From: Chloroflexota bacterium
Lineage (GTDB): Bacteria > Chloroflexota > Anaerolineae > Anaerolineales > UBA4823
Assembly: GCA_023395675.1 (NCBI GenBank)
Contig: JAEWYL010000012.1
Location: 1 to 14,613, forward strand
DNA length: 14,613 bases
Direction of reading: 5' to 3'
The notes beneath the pieces are model-generated. The model ran no database searches. It had not been told where the DNA came from and saw only the letters and a list, made by a program, of their open reading frames with translations. Below are positions 14,504 to 14,613 of the stretch, in pieces (the stretch's first letter is position 1; each line of letters begins with the position of its first letter). The translations under genes were made by a program, and so were the position numbers.

Positions 14504-14613
14504 GAAGAGTGACAGAAAATGAAGCCTCAGGCTGCTGCGGAAGCAGCGGTTTGAGACAGCCTGAACAATTCCAGGGAAATCCGAGAAACTCAACGTACTT
14601 CGGTACGAGAAAG
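14504..14613 (+). other. structured leader, probably 5' of a 16S rRNA gene
   Basis: TCAGGCTG (14527-14534) pairs with CAGCCTGA (14557-14564) and encloses CTGC-GGAA-GCAG (14535-14546), a GNRA-type tetraloop. CGTAC-TTCG-GTACG (14594-14607) is a UUCG tetraloop hairpin. Such stable capped stems fit a stable-RNA leader. The 16S start itself is not reached, so the identity is inference. Together with the promoters, this accounts for the gene-free stretch 13965-14613. Confidence 0.5.

Overview
This window is GC-rich bacterial chromosomal DNA. It carries an XPB-type helicase operon with SWIM and XPB-N-like partner proteins, a PP2C/FHA/WD40-lipoprotein signalling cluster, and c-di-GMP signalling genes. 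That combination, and the composition, point to Chloroflexota (Anaerolineae-like). This is an inference, because no rRNA or marker gene lies inside the window. No phage, transposase or CRISPR array was seen.

Layout: 1-288 is non-coding, with an 18-bp tandem repeat and a weak terminator. A membrane GAF-GGDEF diguanylate cyclase (289-1656, +) and a small coiled-coil protein (1872-2258, +) follow. They converge on a long minus-strand block that reads right to left: PilZ-domain protein (12363-11524), XPB helicase (11514-9724), SWIM/XPB-N-like protein (9715-7448), XPB-N-like protein (7404-5095), zinc-ribbon FHA protein (4952-4497), PP2C phosphatase (4365-3526) and WD40 lipoprotein (3524-2286). The first four genes are separated by 8-43 bp and look like one transcription unit, driven by an extended -10 promoter near 12495. 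The FHA gene has its own upstream region with two perfect TATAAT boxes and an inverted repeat. The PP2C and WD40 genes are 1 bp apart.

From 12364 to 13049 there is no credible gene. This stretch is rich in hairpins and contains a good plus-strand terminator with no recognised gene in front of it. A zinc-type cation diffusion facilitator follows (13050-13964, +). The remaining 650 bp is a promoter array: three exact copies of ACCCTTGACA, each with a -10 box, plus a weaker fourth promoter. It leads into a structured leader with an intrinsic terminator, a boxA-like element and GNRA/UUCG hairpins. This is most simply the control region of an rRNA operon starting just beyond the window.

Functional reading: XPB and two large proteins that repeat its N-terminal module probably form a DNA-repair or DNA-remodelling set. 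A PilZ protein at the head of that operon and a diguanylate cyclase at the far end suggest, but do not prove, a c-di-GMP link. The FHA/PP2C/WD40 set looks like a phospho-Ser/Thr signalling module whose kinase is encoded elsewhere.
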